64,000 nucleotides of DNA from Epiperipatus broadwayi (GCA_028023455.1 JAQFVV010000184.1:806001-870000), one strand, 5' to 3'. Counted from the stretch's first letter, positions 25,790 to 39,700 are shown. Made by a program: numbers and translations. Notes: generated from the letters alone by a model not told the origin.

Positions 25790-27980
25790 GTGTGACGTAG
25801 ATATGTGGGTGCATGTATGCATGTGGGTGTATGTAAAATTCACAATTATTGTGTTGGCTCTTACATAATTAATAAGCACATCTCAAATATACACAGATAT
25901 CTTGATCAGATATATAAACCTAATCAATTCATGAAATATAAAACTTTTTCATAATTAATACACTTCAGAATTATAATTTATGTCATAAATGATGGCATTT
26001 AGATAGTCTCTAATAGATCAATGCAAATATTTTATTTACAAAGTAATACATTTAATGAGATATCTTCATATGTAATAAAATAAAATACATTGATTTTGAA
26101 TTCTAAAAATTTCTGATATCCTAGGGCATGTGTGGCCATTTAATGTTTATTTGCTTCCATAATTTTATAATATTGAGTTGTTTTAGGCATCAATCAATAA
26201 AGACTCATGCATGATTATAATGGAAACAAAATAAAGTTCAGACATGAGATTGACTAAATAAAAAAAAAACTTTGCATCTCTGGTTAATAATATTGTTTAA
26301 TATTAATGGTGGCATGCGAATTCTGATATAAAAAAAAACATGACAGGGTTAAAACTCAAAAAACGTAAGCTGTAAAACTTAATCACATAATAAGTTCTTA
26401 ATGTACTGCCTGTAATAAGTAGAGCTAATTAGCTATTACAATTAATAGTATATTATTTAAAAACTATCAATTGCAGAAATAGTGTCTCACTTATGCCTTT
26501 GTTATTAGTAAATAAATATCCTTGTAGCATAACATCATCAAACATGATTACCACTGATCAATGGCAATGGTGTTTAGATTAAATAACATCTTTCCATTTA
26601 GTACCATTGATTTTACTTTAGTTTCCACTACTTTCTAAGCTTATAAGTACTTCATATTCAATTATTATCATCAGAGAAGCTAGTTAGATTTCAAAAATAT
26701 TTGTGATAAATTTTAAATTTAATGACTTACTCTTTTTAGGATATCTATTGATTTTGCTGCTATCTGGCAAATACTTTCTGCAATAGCTTGTAGCTATACT
26801 ATTTTGCAGTAAAAAATAAGTTGGTGGATGATCTAAAATACAGTCACTGCCATGATTATTGGTACTTTTCTACAATTATTGATGCCAAATGTTTTAATTG
26901 TTCATGCATTCCAATGCACATAAATCATGATGAAACACAAACATGAATCACTATGCTTAAACTTATTATAACACTTTTCCAAACATGTCCAATTGTTGAT
27001 GAGCATTGGAAATGAAGTATTCTAGATATTGATAAATCAACTGTATTTAAGCCTATTATTATTACTCTGAAATGTATCCAGTCATGAGTTTTAATGAAAA
27101 TGAGACTTCTAATTATATGCTGTGACAAATCTAAGTTTTTTGTTACATTACATTATTTAACGTGAAACATACCATAAAAGTAAACTTTATTAAAACCTGT
27201 TTGCCTTTATGTCTCTTACAATATTCATATGATTTTCTATTAACTGTGATGTTTTTGCATGTTTTACTTGATGGAAGACACTATTCTGTATGGTACTACT
27301 TAAAAATTTAATATTATGTATCCAATTATATTAGAAAAACATCAAATAGTTACTCATTTCTATTTATTAACTCTATTGCCTATATAGGCTATTTATTCAA
27401 AACATTATTATTTTATAAGTGAACTGCTGTTTTTTTTTAAATTATTTGATTGATTGACATTCTTTTTCATACTTTAAAAAACTTTTATCATCTATTTTGT
27501 ACTTAAATCTTGGTTATGATAGTATTATATATTTAATAATTTTAAATATGACAATTTTTTTGTTTAAAATATCATACCAGTAAGCTATATTTATAAATAT
27601 AATATTTCACAAATAGAAACTGATATTACTCATAGAGAGCATGTATATGTATATCAACAATAAAACATCAATTAACATTACCAAAGTAAAATAAAAGATA
27701 TCAGAGCATCATCATAAAAAATAATAACACAATCTGACAGGTATTGCCTCAATAAGACACAGATAAAATATAATTAAAACTCATTAAAAATATTGTATAA
27801 AAATAAGTAACTATAATAATTTCTTAAAGTAAAAATTTTACCTCACTATCTCATAATCAAAAACTTTTGAAAATGGTAATTTAAAAATAAGAATCGAGAA
27901 TAACTAATGAATAAATATTTTACTAAAAAATATTAATCTAAGAGAAAATATGCTGTATAAAGCATTTATATTATTAATAA
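25790..27980. other. A+T-rich non-coding DNA
   Basis: No gene or element that I can support. A 67-codon minus-strand frame at 26925-27128 has no recognisable feature. Confidence 0.4.
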
Positions 27981-27999
27981 GCACAATACAACTCTGATT

Positions 28000-29145
28000 T
28001 TTAAGCCACCCCCAAATTTAAGCCACAGTAGGATTTTAAAACCAAAAAATTAGAAAAAAAATTAACTCGCAGATTTAATCACTCATATGTACTTGAATAT
28101 GAAACTAATATGCATACAATAAACTCACCCAATTTATTGTAATTCTTCATCAGGTATATGGTAGTTTCATTTTCTACATCTTCACTTTCAGAACTTGAAT
28201 TCCCATTTTCATTATTATATCAGATGCATCATCTTCAGGCCATTTGTGTTGCAGCTGAATACTATAATTTCATTATCAATTTGCTTTCATGTAAAAATAC
28301 ATTTTTCTATTAAAATCTGAAACATTCTTCTAAAATAATTTACATTTTTACAAATATCTTCTTTAAAAAATGTGTAAAATAAGACTCTACAACATTTATT
28401 TTCACTTTGAAATTTATAACAAAAACATAAAAACTATCAAATTTTGAGAGGCATTCTCTTGTGGATAAAACAACAATCAATAAATCAGCATCTTAAAAGG
28501 CCGAATTCTTATCTCATTGTTATAATGATTTATTAGTTCTAAAGGTTATTGGTAAAATTTTATTGATTAAAATAATGGTAAAATCAGCAAAATAACATTA
28601 AAAGATTCTAAAACATTTAGTTTTCATTTTAAAAATCAAAACAAAAACATCAGAATTGTCAACGTAGCAAAATAATTTTAAAAATTCTAAAACATTCATT
28701 TTCCCTTTAAAAATCAAAAGAAGGCTATCGCAACTGTCAAAATTTTGATAGGCATTCACTTGTGTAGAAAACAACCAACCAAGCAGTGCCTTAGAAAGCA
28801 TGCTTTTATCTTATTATTATATTGATTTGTTAGATGTAAAAATATTAAAGGTTATTCATTAAACTTTTCTCAATAAAATAGCAGTAAAATTGGCAAAATA
28901 ATGTTAAAAGTAGCAGTTTGAAAGAGAGTTAAAGCCATTTATGAAATAAATCCAAAAAATATTGATTAACCATATTTAACATACTATTCTACACAGAAAA
29001 CAAGAATAATACTAAGTCCATGTATAGTGTAAAGCAAAGAACCACAGAAATTATGTTAAAAAGTTCTGCTTCAAATTTAAGGCACACCCCTCTTCTAGGG
29101 GTCCAAAATTTGGGGGAAAAAGTGTGGCTTATATTTGAAGTAAAT
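28000..29145. mobile_element. Possible non-autonomous DNA transposon with internal tandem repeats
   Basis: Near the left edge AAATTTAAGCCACA (28015-28028) and near the right edge GTGGCTTATATTTGAAG (29121-29137) are approximate inverted copies sharing TAAGCCAC. Both are accompanied by a C- or G-run with an AAATTTGG-like string. Inside, a segment at about 28390-28610 is repeated diverged at about 28690-28915, with a partial copy between them. An open stretch on the minus strand near 28150-28240 reads NNENGNSSSESEDVENETT and ends at a GGTGAGT donor-like string. The acidic segment is not diagnostic. Family and ends are uncertain. Confidence 0.35.
28390..28920. repeat. Imperfect tandem repeat, period about 300 bp
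   Basis: Two diverged copies share, in order, a CATTTATTTTCACTTT-like string, TTTTGAGAGGCATTCTCTTG (TTTTGATAGGCATTCACTTG in copy two), AAAGGTTATT and GGCAAAATAA-type strings. A shorter third fragment at 28600-28690 separates them. Confidence 0.6.
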
Positions 29146-29149
29146 AGTC

Positions 29150-31854
29150 ACATTGCTAATAATAATATTTAGGTCAATATTTTATTAAAATCTAGTTCAT
29201 TAAAATTAAAATAAAGCAAATAAATAAAAAATAAATGTAAGTTACCATAATATACATTTTCTAATTTAGAATATAAGCTTTATATATTATAAATATTTTT
29301 TTTTTCATTCTGAAATGAAATTTTAATCAAGAAATAAATATTAATCATATTATTTACTGATATATTAATATGTTTAAATTAAAAACAGAGCAAGTCAAAA
29401 AAACACAAAAAACATTTAAACTAATATAATATATATCTTGTGAATAATTTTTTATGTATTTTATTATGTGATCAATTTTTTTAAAATTACATAATGAATT
29501 AAATAAAACTTTTTATTTATGAAAATGTTTATATTTTATATGGAAAAAATGTTTGTTTGCAATTTTACTATTATAATTTTTTTAGATAAAAATGAGGTAA
29601 ACAAAATGTATTTTAGCTAATATAATGTATACATTTTTAGATTTAATTTTGGTGTAGTTTATTATATATATGATTATAATTTTTCTTAATTATGCAACAA
29701 ATAAATAAAACTATTGTTTTACTAGTACAAATCTTTTCATTTATTTTATTCAAACAACATATTATTTTCATGTTATGAGAATCTTATTACATCAATATTA
29801 CAAATCAGTCACTATTTAAAAAAATAGTGGACATTTTTAAAAGATCACTATAATAAATATAGTTTTTTTTTAGATAATGAATATAAATTGTTGATGATCA
29901 ATATGGTGATCTCTCATATACAAATTCTAGTATGATGAAGTAAAGCAATTGAAATATTGTAAATGAAATTACTTAAACCAAATGCTATTTCTTTGAGATA
30001 AGCTCATATAAATGCAATATCTTATATAGTTTATCATAATGATTATTAAACTTTGCATTTGACTTAAATTATTAATAATTTAAACACACTCAAAAATCAT
30101 TCATCTCCAGTACAGAAATGCAAAAACTCTTAATTCTTTATTCTAGCAAAAAAAAACTGTTTGGGGTAAAAAATTAATCATAAGGTAGAATTTCTCATTA
30201 GAGTTAAATTATGATGCTAAATATTAATCTAACAAATGTAAATAACCACACAGTTAAAAAACAGGAGATCACATGATTTTTAAACAATCTAGTGACAGAC
30301 TGAACACTTAATTGTTTCATTTGATTAGAGTTTACTCAGCTGAGAAACAATATCTTAGAAATTTTAGCTATGAATTCATAACTATACTAGTGAGCTAAAC
30401 CATGCAGGGCAACAATCTAATCAATAAGACGTGAGAAATAATTTACTTGATCTACTCACTAAAATTAAACCATGTGACTAATAGCAGTTTTATTTACAAA
30501 TGAACTAAAGGAGAACAAAAGTTCTGTTAAAAAGTAAATGTAATTATAGGGTATATTACATTTATAGAAAAATATTGATTATCAAAATTTTGATCAACTG
30601 AATGTCAATTATATAAACCATTATTATATCATCTCCCCAATAATGTGCATTTTTAGTATATTTGTTTTTATTCATAAAGTAGTATTGTTACTATTTATTG
30701 TATTCATTTTTGATTATTCACTCAAAAATAAATAGCAATTTTCAATACACAAAATACTACATAATAGAATTTTGAACTAATTAATATCACTCTGTCACGT
30801 AACTATTAGGTTTTTTTTTATTTATCATATTGAAAAGTTATGTCCACATTATAATTATTTTATTATTTTAAAATTCATTTTAATGAAAAATAAAGTTTTT
30901 TAAAAATAATTTATAAAGTTAATAAACAAACAACCATAAAAAGAACAATGTTAAAACAAGGCAAAAATAATGAATAGTTGCAATAAACAATCAAACCATC
31001 AATAATATAAAACATTTATATAGAATTTGAAAACATTATAATATTAAGATTTGTAACCAGTAAACTTTTATATAGTATTCTTAATAAAATATTGAGCACA
31101 ATGCTTTCATATGAAAAATGTAAATTTAAAAAAATACTGATTTCAGAATAATTAAACAAACTTGTTAAATGCTCAGCCTTCCACTATGGTGCTTGAATAT
31201 CTCATGATCTGAGCAATTAAACACATAATTAATAAGCTTTTTTCAAACATAAATTTTAAAAGTCAGCTTGGGAATGAAATAATAATAATAATCAAAATAA
31301 ATCTGAATGTTTTTAATCACATTTGAGAATATATGTATGTAGATTAGTTTTTTTACCTAAAATGTTATCCAAAGAAAAGTTATGATCAAACTATAATGCT
31401 TGATTAATATTGCTAAAAAATTTACAATTACATGGCCACTTTCTTAATATATTTATCTGTAAATCTCAATTTCAGAGCTATATCATAAACTTTAATAAAC
31501 CAAATATAAAAAGTAAATAAATAATAATAATAATTTTTTAATAATAAACAACTTGATTATTAGAGAAAAGATAAGAGGCTTATTTTAAACAAAGCGTCAC
31601 ATAAATTTGCCTGCTTATTTTCAACATCTGCAATATCAATAAATGAACACTAAATAGTAACACTGTATCCAAATCACACCAATAGACAGAAATAGAACAT
31701 GAGAATTTAAATATGGTATTGACGTTAGTGTCCATTGATTATTCAAACTTACAATAAATGACTCTGCTCCTAATGCAAAAGTCCATTACTGATAATGATA
31801 TATATGTCTTAGACAAATGAAATAGTCTTAGTTTCTCACATATACACATCAATG

Positions 31855-31902
<48 letters not shown>

Positions 31903-31906
31903 TATA

Positions 31907-31937
<31 letters not shown>

Positions 31938-32280
31938 CAGGAAAACAAGTAATAAATATTTTAACATTAAACTGCATGTAAAAAAATGTTTATGATATTA
32001 TGTGAAAATAATAAGACTATAATCATAATATATTTTTAAGTTTTTTGTTTTATCAATGCATCTTTCATCTTGCCTCTATTGTGTCACAAAGATCCATCAT
32101 CACAGAACTCAGACTAACCTTTCTAACTATGGATGCATTTTAAAACATCCATTTAACTTTTTTAAATACACAAACCTGTTATAATTTAACTTTATATATA
32201 CATTTTTAGATATACTTAAACTTAATTAAAAAATAAATAACTGCCTAATGCTATATTAGTAATTTTAAATAGAACAGAAA
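29150..32280. other. A+T-rich non-coding DNA with long TA tract
   Basis: No supported gene. The region is extremely A+T-rich, and the only clear structure is the TA microsatellite at 31856-31938. Confidence 0.5.
31856..31938. repeat. Interrupted (TA)n microsatellite
   Basis: About 80 bases of alternating A and T, interrupted twice by TTTA-type steps near 31898-31912. It is self-complementary and prone to length change. Confidence 0.95.
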
Positions 32281-32286
32281 TTATTG

Positions 32287-32618
32287 TACCACTACAATAC
32301 TAGCCAAAAAATAAATTTTTTATTAAAATTTTTTCACAACTATGGTTTCATCTATTAACAAATATATCTTTTCAAGTGAAATTCAACCAAACATATAAAA
32401 TATATAAGGAAACAAAATAGCCTTCCCATCATTCACTCTTGTGACTTTAAAGGAAATTGTTTTTGAAGTAAATAATGGGAATCCTATTTTGTTTTGTATA
32501 TATGTGTTGTATGTTTAGTTGAATTTCACTTGAAAAGGTTTATTTGTTAATAGATGAAACCTTGGTCAGTGGAAAAATTTAAGTAAAATGTTTTTTGGCT
32601 AGTATTGCAGTGTCGTAT
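32287..32618. mobile_element. MITE-like inverted repeat, about 330 bp
   Basis: The left arm contains CAATACTAGCCAAAAAA, GGTTTCATCTATTAACAAAT and CTTTTCAAGTGAAATTCAAC. The right arm carries their reverse complements in the matching order. Arms are about 130 bp with roughly 15 percent mismatch, and the centre of about 60 bp is non-coding. The structure is typical of a MITE. The target duplication and superfamily are not determined. Confidence 0.75.
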
Positions 32619-32619
32619 G

Positions 32620-33470
32620 AATTTTTGTTTTATATATTTCAAATTTCTATTCCATCATAAATTTCTGAAATATAATCAAAGACATGTAAAACTGGCAAAT
32701 TATCCGCATTTGTTTAGCTTTATTATCTTTAAATTAAATATATCAATATATCAATTTTTACCAGCCTATTCTGAATATTATTCTTCATAAACTTTACTGT
32801 ATTATTCATGGACCATTAATAATAAGATGGAGTAAGACCATTCTAATTCCATATTTTAAAAAAATAAAGCAAAAATGGCAAGCCAAATATATATGTTAAA
32901 GTATAATTTTTGTAATGTGTAAATGAATCAGTATATGAAACATAGGCATCCTCATGTATTAGATGACTTTTAATCTATTTAGTTGATTTTTCATGGTGCT
33001 ATCATTCAATTTCTTCTTCTGCAGCGAACTTGACTTTTTAAAAGACTTTATTCTCTTTCCTAATTGTAACTCTCCAATATTTTCTATTTTCAACTCAGCG
33101 CTTTCTACGAAACAATTACCTTCCCCCTCCTTTCTGCTTGCATTATAATTTTAAGAATGCAGCATTACTACAAAATGCCATTATTATTATTATTTTTTAA
33201 TAAGCCAAGTTAAATATTTCATACCGACAAATATTTGTATATATATGTCAATCACATATATTTGTAAATATTAAACTATATCTTTAGAAATGAAAACAAC
33301 TTTTACTTAGAAACAATGATAAATTTTTCTTGTTAATCACCAGCAGGTTTTTATGAAGATAAGAAGTTAATTGCTGTGTAGCAACATTTTTAAGAGCGTT
33401 AATGAAAACAAGAGATTAGAGAAACCATCTATTAATAGAAAAGAAATACCATATATATAATGTTTTCTGC
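32620..33470. other. A+T-rich non-coding DNA
   Basis: Nothing structured apart from short homopolymers. A 61-codon frame at 32605-32790 overlaps the end of the MITE and is not credible. Confidence 0.4.
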
Positions 33471-33475
33471 AAAAC

Positions 33476-33666
33476 GGTTAATAAATATACTACTTTAATT
33501 TTTAAAATTTAAGATTTAAACTACATTAGATATAAAAAAAAAATCTACTTTTTAAAAAAAAAAATGTAATATTAGTATATATAAAATATAGCAGCCATTC
33601 TTAAATTAGCATACACTCTACTTTCAAAAAAGACACATACAGGCCTTTCCCCCAAAGTAAATAAGT
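33476..33666 (+). repeat. 191-bp direct repeat, copy 1
   Basis: Identical over 191 bases to 33724-33914, including homopolymers of 10 and 11 adenines. The two copies are separated by 57 bases. Either a very recent tandem duplication of a 248-bp unit or an assembly artefact would explain the identity. Confidence 0.9.
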
Positions 33667-33723
33667 ATAGCCTTCTACATTACATACAGATCGTTTAACC
33701 AGTTTTGTTTATCTTGTGATATT

Positions 33724-33914
33724 GGTTAATAAATATACTACTTTAATTTTTAAAATTTAAGATTTAAACTACATTAGATATAAAAAAAAAATCTACTTTT
33801 TAAAAAAAAAAATGTAATATTAGTATATATAAAATATAGCAGCCATTCTTAAATTAGCATACACTCTACTTTCAAAAAAGACACATACAGGCCTTTCCCC
33901 CAAAGTAAATAAGT
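33724..33914 (+). repeat. 191-bp direct repeat, copy 2
   Basis: Perfect copy of 33476-33666. The sequences on both outer sides of the two copies differ, so the duplication boundaries are sharp. Confidence 0.9.
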
Positions 33915-33919
33915 GATTA

Positions 33920-35050
33920 TGTAGATTCAACATCATCATATTCAGCTAAAAAAACACATATTTATTAGTCATATGATAATGCTATGTCATTTTCACAATA
34001 TTATAGAACATTGGTTGAATAAAATTTTCTAATAATTTACATTATATTGATAAAGAATTCATATTTCACTCTATACATATATTAAAATCTGTGCTACACC
34101 TCAATATTTAAATTGACTTCTAAGTAAAAACTGCCAAAATACTGATTTAAATTGTTAAAGATTTTTTTTCCAGTCACTTGTAAATAATGTAGATAATGTT
34201 TTATTTTTAAAACCTTATATACTAAACAATTTTTTTTTTATAGATTACTTTCAATACATTTTCTCAAAGGTCTATTTACCCCCTCCCCCAACTTTATTAA
34301 TCTAATGTTTACATTATAGTATGCAAAACACAAATACATGTACTATTGGATATAAGGAAAGTACTATAATGTGAACAAGTTTTCATATCATTAGACTTTA
34401 TTAATATATCTAGAAATTCAAAAATAAAAAATACTATTAGAATTTACTGTGAATCTAACACTATTTAGTTTTTCTTCATTTAATAAATTGCTCCAATAAA
34501 AACAACTTATAGTCATCTATTTGTTCAATGATCTTTCTTTGTCTAGAACATGAGTTTCACTAAGAGTACCACATTAATTTTTTACTTTAATAACTTATTA
34601 GTTATAGATATTGATTTACATCTTGAAGAACCCACATTGATCATTCTATATGCCTATATCAAAAAAGAAATGTAAAATCTTAAAATTATTATAACTATAC
34701 ATTCTACCATGGCATTATTACAATTATTGACATTACTCTACTTCTACTACCTAAATAAGAATTCTGTTAAACATGACAACCTTATCATCTTTTGTGAGAT
34801 AGACTATTTTGTCATTTTAAGTTACATTTGAAAGGGAACATGAGAATCCCTGAACAATGTTAAAACTTTTGTCACAAATAAGTTAACCTTATTGAATGCA
34901 CTGCTTATGTAAAGCTATAATTAAGAGTCTGCTACATTTGTTGCCACTAATTTTTTCAATATCAGTTTTGAATACTTTATATACACAATGTATTTGTATA
35001 CAAAAAAAAAGGATGTAACAATGGCTGTCCAATGCATTTATTGATAAGGG
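33920..35050. other. A+T-rich non-coding DNA
   Basis: No coding potential or repeat structure that I can support. Confidence 0.4.
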
Positions 35051-35061
35051 GGAAAATATGA

Positions 35062-35493
35062 TTGCAGAAATACACATTAATTGCAGCAGTTTATATAATG
35101 GATGACTCATGTCATGAAAAACTCATGATGACTATATACAGGTGTCTTAAGGATCACAAATATAACTTCTCTCCCAAAATTAAATTTTTGTCAAAAGTTT
35201 TGAGTTCTTATGAATTTTACTTGAATGTGAACTCCATCATACAATGGTTTTTTAAGTGCAAATTCAGCCCTATGAATTCATGTTTAAATAGACAATTTTT
35301 GTATATAAATATCTCTTTTATGAATGAACATCAAATAATCTTAAATCAATGTAGTACCAAATTCTTAAAGAAAATGCTACTGACAATAGATAAAAACATC
35401 ATTATCTATATCAACTTAACATTTTTTAGTCAGGTTGTAGAAAATATAATTACGATAATCAAGTATACTGATGAGTACGAAGTAACATTTTGA
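35062..35493 (+). CDS. Isolated 143-codon open frame, unknown
   Basis: I do not recognise this frame. It encodes a predicted 143-residue product with seven cysteines, no signal peptide, no clear membrane segment and no known motif. It is rich in I, N, K, F and Y, as expected from the base composition. Its length is unusual: at this A+T content a stop is expected about every 12 codons, so a run of 143 is rather unlikely by chance in one 64-kb window. No obvious splice acceptor, promoter or polyadenylation context was identified. It may be a remnant exon, part of an unrecognised mobile element or a chance frame. Confidence 0.15.
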   Translation: MQKYTLIAAVYIMDDSCHEKLMMTIYRCLKDHKYNFSPKIKFLSKVLSSYEFYLNVNSIIQWFFKCKFSPMNSCLNRQFLYINISFMNEHQIILNQCSTKFLKKMLLTIDKNIIIYINLTFFSQVVENIITIIKYTDEYEVTF

Positions 35494-35782
35494 TTGTTAA
35501 ATCTACTTTTGACAAAAAAATTAATATCCATACAAGCAAATGTAGAATTTTTATAATAATAAAAATTTAATATAAAAATAATGGCAGTTTAAAGTTTAAT
35601 AAACCAATATATACTTAAATATAAATAATCATTTTATCTCATTTTAGCATTTATAGGTTCCAAACTAAAATAAGTGATTAAAGATAATATCATAAAGAGA
35701 GAAAAGAGAATGAAATAGATAATGTAGAAAGATAATGACAGGAAATATTTCTAGTTTCAGAAAAAATAAACAGAGGAAAATT

Positions 35783-36735
35783 CTCCATACAGTAGCACCA
35801 CCAGTGCAATCTAGAGTAATCAATGTATGCAAGAAGGATTGTGCATAAAATCCTTATATAGTGCCTATTCATCCCATATCCCCAGACAAGTTTTTAGCTT
35901 ATGGTTTTCATCACTGAGGAGCCATAGATCTGAGAACGCTGCATCTACATCTTAGATCTAATGCAACTCTCCAGCAGTCACCTTTTATTAGCTAACTATA
36001 AAGCTTTGAGTCTAAAATGAAAACACAATAATGTTTTCAATTCAAGCTCATTAGCATGTATAGTCATATAGATCTGAATTCAGTTCAGCATTTATACTTT
36101 TTTGGGATCCTTGGTCCTTTAATAACCACAGTCACTATAGTCCTATTGGGCAAGATTGGTATTAAACCATTAAATATCACATGATTACCATTCTTTATGC
36201 TTATACAAGCTGTTTACACAGAAGCTAAAATCTTTGTACAGCAGTGCCACTCAGTGCAAGCCAGAATAATCAGTGGCGCTACTGTATTGAGAGTTTTGCC
36301 ACTGTGTAAACAGCTCGTGTAAGTATGAAGAATGATAATCATGTGATGTTTAATGAATTAATATACCAATCCTCCTCTATAGGTTTATGGTGACTGTAGT
36401 TACTAAAAAACCAAAGACACAAAAAGTATGGTTGCTGAACTGAGTTCAGCTTATGCAACTATGCAAGCTAATGAGCCCGAGTTGAAAACATTATTGTCTT
36501 TTCATTTTGTACTCAAAGCTTTATAGTTAGATAATAAGGTAAAAGGTGGATGTTGTAGGATTATATTAGATTCTAAGATCTCAGATCCAAGACTCCTTTG
36601 ATTAAAGCCACAAGCTAGAAACTAGTCTGGGGAATTGGATGAGTAGGAACTAGATAGGGATTTTAAGCACAAATCTTCCTGCACCCATTTGATTACTCTA
36701 GCTTGCATTGAGTGGTGTTACTGTATAGAGCTCTG
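35783..36735. mobile_element. Large palindrome, about 950 bp (foldback/MITE)
   Basis: The two arms (about 35783-36255 and 36265-36735) are reverse complements along their whole length with moderate divergence. Matching pairs run from CTCCATACAGTAGCACCACC with its right-hand counterpart TGGTGTTACTGTATAGAG, through AAGCTTTATAGTTAG and GCTGTTTACACAG, to the centre near 36260. The motif GTGTAAACAGCT followed by an AATGGTAATCATGTGA-like string recurs at the centre and again just beyond the right end (to about 36790), so a terminal sequence is present three times. It shares the CAGACTAGTTTCTNG and GCACTAGATAGGGATTTT-type modules with the element at 48973-49427, so the two are related. No coding sequence. 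Confidence 0.75.
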
Positions 36736-36799
36736 TGTAAACAGCTTGTTAAGCATAAAGAATGGTAATCATGTGACGTTTAGTGTTTCAGAAAAAATA

Positions 36800-39700
36800 C
36801 CTAGATTTTAATGAACAAATTGCACCTTAATAGGAAGGAGTCATTTTGTTTATATTGAAAACAAGTTCCATTAGTCTACAAATAAAAGTTCTCTTGGTCA
36901 GAAATTATTTAATGATTGTTCACAAGTAACCTTTATATTTAAAAATCATTTTATACATCAAGCACATATGAATTTATTATCACACATACACAACATTTAT
37001 AAAATTATAATCAGAAAAATAAATATCTTCCATTGATTGTATTCTAGTTGTAAAACACCCCATTTTCTATTTATACATTAAATTGTTTATCCTTAAATGA
37101 GCATGGTATCTGTTTCTCATTAAGGAATGAAATCTCATGAATAAACTGGAAATATAGATAATTAATCCTATATAAATTGCAACAATTTCATATCAGTTTA
37201 GAAAAAAAATAAGTATGGGAACCTGATGATTTTTATGACTGCCATTTGCAATTTTTACTAATTTATACATTAATATAACATTTCTTTTTCTTGTTTTTTA
37301 GTCAAATAGTTCTTTGTATAATAACTTGATATATATATACTAATGTGATTTTGAGATTGACAAAAAAAAAAAAATAAAATAAAGTTTATATATATTTTGT
37401 AAATGTCAATATCTAAATTATCAAAAGAAATGACAGATAATAAATAAAGTTTCACAGATGTGTCCAATCAATAAGCAGAACTTAACATTTAATCAATAAA
37501 AAAAAATAAGCAAATCATTTGTTATAAAAATTAATATTAAAAGCAATAAATGCAGTAAAGGTTATATGGAGATTACAAATAATGTTAGTAAAACATCTTA
37601 CTTTATTCTATAAGTGAAGGTGGCATATTAAACTATTTGAAATGATGAAGACAAATGTATATATATATATTGAGGATTTTTGCAATAAATATTTGAATAA
37701 AATTTTCTAATAAATATAAATGATAAAAATTATATACACAAATATAGTATGACATATATATGTGTGTGTGTGTATACACACAAACCATTTTCTACAGAGC
37801 CTTTCTGATATGTACAAATAGTAAAAAGAATATTTTTGTACAGAAAAATTAGTAAGGAAATGCAGTCAGAACTACAACAGATGTCATTTAAAATTGTTTG
37901 TTAATATTTCAAAGTAATAGTGATTGGACTCAGTATTCATCTGAAAAAAAATAACTCAAAGGTATTATTGAAATGATGGTAAACAATTTAGACTCTATGT
38001 ATAATTATAAGAGTCCCTGGGATTATTCCCAAATGATTTTTATGACTATACTTAATATAAAAAATTCAAAAGAATATTTGCTACCTTTTTCTCATAGAAA
38101 TATTTATTCAACACATAGGCACACTTATATATTTGACATATTGTTCAAGGATTTAAAAAATAGCTTATTAGTGGCAACTTTATGAAGATAATAAGGCAAG
38201 AGAATAAGAAGTTATAGTTATCTGCCCTTTATTCTGTGCTTATTTGGTTCTAAAGCACTCTGTGGATAATAATGATCCGACATGACGTACATTAGAAACA
38301 TATATGCACAAACTAAAAACAATCTAATTTTTAAAATGTGCATATTTAGATATCAACAAAAATAACTAATAAAAAATAAAAAATGCAGTTATAAATAAAA
38401 AAGTATAATAATAAATCTGGAGAACTAGAATGACAATATACTATATAGTGGCAATACGTATAGAGAATTTTGCCTATTTTAATACTGGAAATATCGGAGA
38501 GATGGTTCCTCATAACATATATACAAATGGATGCATGTGTGAAATGTATGATTTCTAATTATTTTTAATACTTTTTTTTAAGTGTGAATAACTACAATTT
38601 TGAATAGAAAATTTTTGGGTTTGAGGAACTACTATAATATAAAGAAAAATAACTGAAATGGGTCCAATTTTAAGACAATAAAAAGCTAAAATAACATTAT
38701 CAAAAGTAAGAATAAAAATTAACCCATGGGCAATACTCAATGTATCCACAAAGTTGATATCTTCAAAACTAAATGGTAAGAAGAATGTGCATTTCTGCTA
38801 AATTTTTATAGCAGGTGACAACTGAAATGGATGTAAATGGATCAAAAGAGCAAATTAATGGCATATTATTGACAAAATGAAAGTCTTCAAAGATAAAAAA
38901 TAAATTATCTAGTGTTAAATATGTTATCATTAAAAATACAAATGAATAAATAATCTAAAAAAAAATATTTAAAAAAAAACAAAAAACTCACAATGCTATA
39001 CACTTTTCAAAATTTGAATGTAAATGTAAAAATTTTAGCAACTGACCACCAACTTTGTATCCATTTAGAAATAGAACAGGCTGCAGATAAAATATTAAGT
39101 CAGATAAGTTTCCAGGAAACAAACTACTTTAATTCCACATTCCAAAGCTTTTATAAATTAAACTTACATTGGATTAATTTTTTAATCAGACTCTTGCTTT
39201 GGTAAGTAGTCACATTAAAAGTGTTACACCACAATCTTGAAACATACTTATAAAGGTTAGTCATATTAATATTGAAGAGAGTTTTCTGAAAAAACTTTTG
39301 TTGTTGCACTTATTTATTGAAGAGTTTAAAGATTATTTTACCTATATATTGTTTTGTATTTAGTAAAACATATTTTTCTTTTTGCATTTGAAGTAAATAT
39401 TCCTCTCATTAACAGATAACTAAATTTCTTATAACAGCATCCCAAAAAAGCTTTATTTTATGGCAATAATTATCATTAATAAAAATTAATTTATATCTGG
39501 TTTTAAATTTTTGTGAATAAATATAAAGTTTGATAATGGATGGCATATTTTTTTATTTAAGATGATTTGTATCTATATGTTTACAATTATCAGTAAAGTA
39601 AAATGCATATAATTAAATACATCTTGCAATGTTCTAGAATAGACATTTTATTATGACTAATCAAGATGAAAATTTCACATAATTTGATTTACAAGCATCA

